Shown piece after piece: positions 60,691 to 64,000 of a stretch of 64,000 bases of DNA. A program made the translations under genes and the position numbers. The notes under the pieces are model-generated. The model was given only the letters and a program-made list of their open reading frames with translations, was not told the DNA's origin and searched no databases. Position 1 is the stretch's first letter, and every line of letters begins with the position of its first letter. The DNA comes from Alkaliphilus metalliredigens QYMF. GTDB lineage: Bacteria > Bacillota > Clostridia > Peptostreptococcales > Natronincolaceae. The DNA lies in assembly GCF_000016985.1 (NCBI RefSeq), contig NC_009633.1:3205539-3269538 (forward strand). Direction: 5' to 3'.

Positions 60691-62991
60691 TTATCTCCTA
60701 TAGTAATTTATTAAACAGCCTTCAATTAATATCTCTCTTTCATCATCGGTCAATTGTCCAAGTCTTAAAACGGTTTCTTTTATTTCTTCACCAATTACAT
60801 ATGCCTTTATTTCATCTGTCTTGTTAATGATAGCTGATCTTATACCAGGTATTAAAACAAAATCTCCCTTACTTACAGCATTTTCATCTTCCGTTAAAAA
60901 TGGCAAGATACCCCAGTTGATCAAATTGGACCGATATCGTTTTGTAGCATATTCTTTTGCAATATTTGCCCAACCTCCTACTACCTTTTGGCAAGATGCT
61001 GCTTGCTCTCTAGCTGAGCCATCTCCGGGTTTATTGGCATATATCGTACTTCCGATGGCAATATCCTTTGCTTCTTTATTTTCAAAACCTTTTATGGATT
61101 TGATCTTTTTATAAAGATTTTTCAAAGCTTCAAATTCAATATCTACAGATTTTCCTTCTTCTCTAGCTACTTCATAGGATAATACTTGTTTAGAATTCGA
61201 AACGTAGTTTGGATCTTTTCTACTTAAGGTGAATTCTGCTAGTCTCAGAGGGTTAGATCTATAGGATGAAGTTTCCCCTGATGGAATCAGTTCATCTGTT
61301 GTGGTTACTGGATCCGTTATATGCGTTACAACTTTTAAAAGAATATCCTCTGTTAAACTAGGCATCTCTGGCCAGTCTTTTATATTAGGTCCAGATACCA
61401 GTTCCACAGAATCATCTGCTTCTTCTACATCATCGTAGACTCTATTATCATAAATGGTTTTATCAAAATAGTATTTTTTATTGCTATATTCTATATCTAT
61501 TTCATCTGCTCCGGTTAATCTTCCTCCATTTATGGCAGTTGCTGCAATGGATCTAGCATCCATAAGACCCACCATAGAGATTTGTCCTTCATTTGGTTTT
61601 GAGCCTTCTCTATTAGCAAAATTTCTCGTGGTATGTCGGATAGAAAACTCCCCATTTGCAGGTGTATCTCCTGCTCCAAAGCATGGTCCACAAAACGCTG
61701 ATCTAACTATGGCACCAGCTTTCATCAAATCATAAACCGAACCATTTTTCACCAGTTCAGCATAGGTAGGTTGACTTCCTGGGTATACACTCATAGAAAA
61801 ACTTCTATTTCCTACAGTTTTATCTCTTACAAAATCTCTTAGGATATCACTTACTGCAACAATATTGTCAAATGTTCCCCCTGCACATCCTGCAACGATT
61901 CCTTGATCAACATATATATCCCCATTGATGATCTTACTAGACAAATTTATTTCCACAGTATTGGACTCAAATAGTGCTTTACTCTCTTCTTCTACTTTAT
62001 GGAAGATGTCTTTGGCATTTTCTTTTAGTTCTTTTATCGTATAAACATTGCTTGGATGAAATGGCATTGCTATAGAGGGTCTAATCTTCGATAAATCGAT
62101 TTCAATAATCCGATCATAGAAAGTAATATCTGCTGGCTTTAGTTCACTGTAATCCTTTTCCCGACCATGAATTTTGTAGTATTCCCTTACCTTCTCATCA
62201 GTTTGCCAAATAGAACTCCAACAAGCTGTCTCAGTAGTCATTACATCGATTCCATTTCGATACTCAATAGGCAATTTTTCGATCCCATCTCCCACGAATT
62301 CCATTACTAGATCTTTTGTAAAATTATTTTTATATACATTTCCAATTATAGATAAGGCAACATCCTGTGGTCCAACCCCTAGTATAGGCTCTCCTTTTAA
62401 ATAAACAGCAACAACCTTCGGTTTTTTAAAATCATACGTTTTTCCTACAAGTTGTTTGGCAAGTTCTCCGCCACCTTCTCCTACTGCCATTGTTCCAAGT
62501 GCCCCATATCTAGTATGACTGTCAGATCCCAAAATCATATTTCCACATTTCGCCATCATCTCTCTGTTATAAGAATGAATGACTGCTAGGTTTGGAGGTA
62601 CATAGACTCCCCCGTATTTTTGTGCAGCAGATAATGCAAACTTGTGATCATCTTCATTGATCGTGCCCCCTACTGCACATAGGGTATTATGACAATTAGT
62701 TAGCACATAAGGTATGGGGAATTTTTCCATCCCACTGGCTTTAGCCGTTTGTATGATACCAACATAAGTAATATCATGAGATGTTAAAGAGTCAAATTTT
62801 AATCTAAGTTCATCTCCTGTTCCAATATTATGGCTATTTAATATTTGACAGGTAATAGAGCCTTGTTTAGCGGCCTTTTCATTTAATTCTTTTCCTGTTT
62901 TATTTCTTATTACTTCTTTTACATCTGGTGTATTGAAAATGATTTCATTTCCATTTATAAGATATCCTCCGTTTTCGTACAAATTAATCAA
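60691..62991 (-). CDS. Aconitase-family hydratase (YbhJ-like)
   Basis: A 766-aa [4Fe-4S] enzyme of the aconitase superfamily. Cluster cysteines are seen in VAGCAGGTFDN and SAFCGPCFGAG, with LGSDSHTRYGALGTMAVGEGG in domain 1 and a C-terminal swivel-type domain (NSKQVLSYE ... GDGSAREQAASCQKV, IGSTIYANKPGDGSAREQ). The length and architecture are YbhJ-like rather than classical AcnA/B. Together with the citrate transporter it suggests isomerisation of imported citrate or another tricarboxylate. The likely start is TTG 62991, ten bases after GGAGG. Confidence 0.85.
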   Translation of the reverse strand: MINLYENGGYLINGNEIIFNTPDVKEVIRNKTGKELNEKAAKQGSITCQILNSHNIGTGDELRLKFDSLTSHDITYVGIIQTAKASGMEKFPIPYVLTNCHNTLCAVGGTINEDDHKFALSAAQKYGGVYVPPNLAVIHSYNREMMAKCGNMILGSDSHTRYGALGTMAVGEGGGELAKQLVGKTYDFKKPKVVAVYLKGEPILGVGPQDVALSIIGNVYKNNFTKDLVMEFVGDGIEKLPIEYRNGIDVMTTETACWSSIWQTDEKVREYYKIHGREKDYSELKPADITFYDRIIEIDLSKIRPSIAMPFHPSNVYTIKELKENAKDIFHKVEEESKALFESNTVEINLSSKIINGDIYVDQGIVAGCAGGTFDNIVAVSDILRDFVRDKTVGNRSFSMSVYPGSQPTYAELVKNGSVYDLMKAGAIVRSAFCGPCFGAGDTPANGEFSIRHTTRNFANREGSKPNEGQISMVGLMDARSIAATAINGGRLTGADEIDIEYSNKKYYFDKTIYDNRVYDDVEEADDSVELVSGPNIKDWPEMPSLTEDILLKVVTHITDPVTTTDELIPSGETSSYRSNPLRLAEFTLSRKDPNYVSNSKQVLSYEVAREEGKSVDIEFEALKNLYKKIKSIKGFENKEAKDIAIGSTIYANKPGDGSAREQAASCQKVVGGWANIAKEYATKRYRSNLINWGILPFLTEDENAVSKGDFVLIPGIRSAIINKTDEIKAYVIGEEIKETVLRLGQLTDDEREILIEGCLINYYRR

Positions 62992-63094
62992 GATAAGATC
63001 ACCCTCCTATATTTTCTAGTATTGTATTGTCAATTCATTAATTTAATTATATAATTATTCTGAAATATAGGCTAATACTATTATAGTTATATCA

Positions 63095-63123
63095 TCCATA
63101 GGCTTTGCCTATGGGCAAGGAGG
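63095..63123 (+). promoter_or_regulatory. Hairpin and ribosome binding site before the LysR gene
   Basis: CCATAGGC-TTT-GCCTATGG forms a perfect 8-bp hairpin ending three bases ahead of AAGGAGG (63117-63123). It could hinder translation or serve as a LysR operator, given that the divergent operon shares this gap. Confidence 0.45.
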
Positions 63124-63129
63124 TTATTT

Positions 63130-64000
63130 ATGAATCAACGTGAATTACTATATATAAAAGCGATTGCTGATACAAAAAGCATCTCAAAAGCAGCAAAAAA
63201 ATTATTTATAGCACAGCCTTCCCTTAGCCAATCAATTCAAAAAATTGAAGAAGACTTAGGTTTACACTTATTTAAACGTACTAATCAAGGTATGCTATTA
63301 ACTTATGCTGGAGAAAAATATTATCTAGCTGCTACTCAAATATTAAAGATATATAATGATTTTGAGATGGAAATTAGCTATATAAACGATTTAAAGAGCG
63401 GTAGAATCACGATTGGAATTACAAATTTCCTGGCTACACACCTTCTACCTACCGTCCTTCCTGATTTTAAAAAGCTTTGTCCTAATATACAGGTCCTTAT
63501 TCAAGAGAAAAATTCTACGGAATTAGAAAACACCTTAATAAACGGTGAAATAGACTTTGCTATCATGCATATGCCTGTCACCAAACGTCAATCTTCATTA
63601 TTGTTTGATCCTATAGATGATGATCCTTTTCTATTAGCGACAGAAAAGAATCATCCCCTATCAAGACATGCTAAAAATATAGATGGTCTTTCTTTTCCAT
63701 CTATAGATTTAAAATTATTTAAAGATGAACCATTTATCGTTCTCCATTCCGGTAAAAGGATTGGTCAAGTTGCAACGATGATATTTCAAAAAGCTGATAT
63801 TATCCCAAATATAGTTTTGACCTTAAAGAACTTCGAAACAGCTAGAAGATTAGCTAGTACTGGGATAGGATCAACTTTTATACCTTACGAATACAGTAAA
63901 ATTTTTGGAGAAAAATACCAACCATCGTATTTTTATATAGATCAAAAATATGGTGCTTATTGGACTACATGCATTGCTACAAGTAAAAACATGTATGTTT
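63130..64000 (+). CDS. LysR-family transcriptional regulator (3' truncated by the window)
   Basis: The first 290 codons of a LysR-type regulator, open at the window end. The N-terminal winged helix-turn-helix (residues 1-60: LLYIKAIADTKSISKAAKKL, AQPSLSQSIQKIEEDLG) is typical, followed by the effector-binding domain (GRITIGITNFLATHLLPTVLP from about 92). It starts ATG 63130 behind AAGGAGG. Divergence from the aconitase and citrate transporter genes strongly suggests it controls them, with citrate or a related acid as co-inducer. Confidence 0.9.
   Translation, partial: MNQRELLYIKAIADTKSISKAAKKLFIAQPSLSQSIQKIEEDLGLHLFKRTNQGMLLTYAGEKYYLAATQILKIYNDFEMEISYINDLKSGRITIGITNFLATHLLPTVLPDFKKLCPNIQVLIQEKNSTELENTLINGEIDFAIMHMPVTKRQSSLLFDPIDDDPFLLATEKNHPLSRHAKNIDGLSFPSIDLKLFKDEPFIVLHSGKRIGQVATMIFQKADIIPNIVLTLKNFETARRLASTGIGSTFIPYEYSKIFGEKYQPSYFYIDQKYGAYWTTCIATSKNMYV

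Overview
The window looks like chromosomal DNA of a low-GC, endospore-forming anaerobe of the Clostridia. The spore genes (spoVB, two GerA-type loci, a LysM/SleB-type hydrolase), Fe-S-rich anaerobic enzymes, AGGAGG-type ribosome binding sites and AT-rich intergenic DNA all point there. The overall gene set resembles Alkaliphilus-like organisms, but that genus is an inference from content, not from a search.

Layout. 1-6.4 kb: end of an ABC exporter, an unlisted 46-aa cysteine-rich protein gene, arginine deiminase (arcA), a PHP-type histidinol-phosphatase-like gene, a zinc-ribbon protein, a degenerate GGDEF protein with a ribbon-helix-helix-like tail, and spoVB. 6.4-12 kb: polX, then a molybdenum/tungsten cofactor operon (moeA, moeA fused to a periplasmic-binding-like domain, MOSC protein) preceded by a structured leader and terminator that may be a Moco/Tuco riboswitch. 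12.2-12.5 kb: a strong 6S RNA candidate with its own terminator. 12.6-18.5 kb: an FtsH paralogue, a YejK/NdpA-like nucleoid protein, a small gene pair with a possible frameshift, tRNA-Ala(GGC), an RluA-type pseudouridine synthase and NAD kinase. 18.6-24 kb: a dicarboxylate/amino-acid symporter with a GlnL/YcbB-type response regulator and its GlnK/YcbA-type kinase. The kinase is split by a 1.69-kb insertion sequence, and removing the insertion and one direct-repeat copy restores the reading frame exactly. 24-31 kb: unknown proteins, a second symporter, a sensory-type [FeFe]-hydrogenase homologue, and an overlapping gene pair encoding a duplicated DUF1538 membrane protein and a duplicated PII-like protein. 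31.4-35.7 kb: tRNA-Val(GAC), then a five-gene redox-driven ion-pump operon that joins RnfD/G/E/A-like membrane subunits to an NqrF-type NADH dehydrogenase, with no NqrA, RnfB or RnfC. 37-43.4 kb: the lysine/diaminopimelate operon asd-dapA-dapB-dapH-lysC-aminotransferase (acetylated branch) behind a lysine riboswitch. 43.5-50 kb: a spore-cortex-type hydrolase, an omega-amidase-like nitrilase, and a germinant receptor locus (gerAB divergent from gerAA-gerAC-small D subunit). 50-55 kb: lipoate ligase, an FMN hydroxyacid oxidase with a cysteine-rich N-terminus, and an OmpR-type two-component system with a secreted DUF2680-like protein. 55-64 kb: a palindromic repeat, a double-cubane-cluster protein and its ATPase activator, spoVAF, and a citrate transporter/aconitase pair divergent from a LysR regulator cut by the window edge.

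How the parts work together. Anaerobic energy metabolism is the recurring theme: an ion pump, low-potential Fe-S chemistry, a hydrogen sensor, Moco/W cofactor assembly, and carboxylate uptake and isomerisation. Sporulation and germination genes are interspersed. The strongest candidates for under-described biology are the NqrA-less hybrid pump, the DUF1538/tandem-PII pair, the double-cubane pair, the sensory hydrogenase and the GGDEF-RHH protein.
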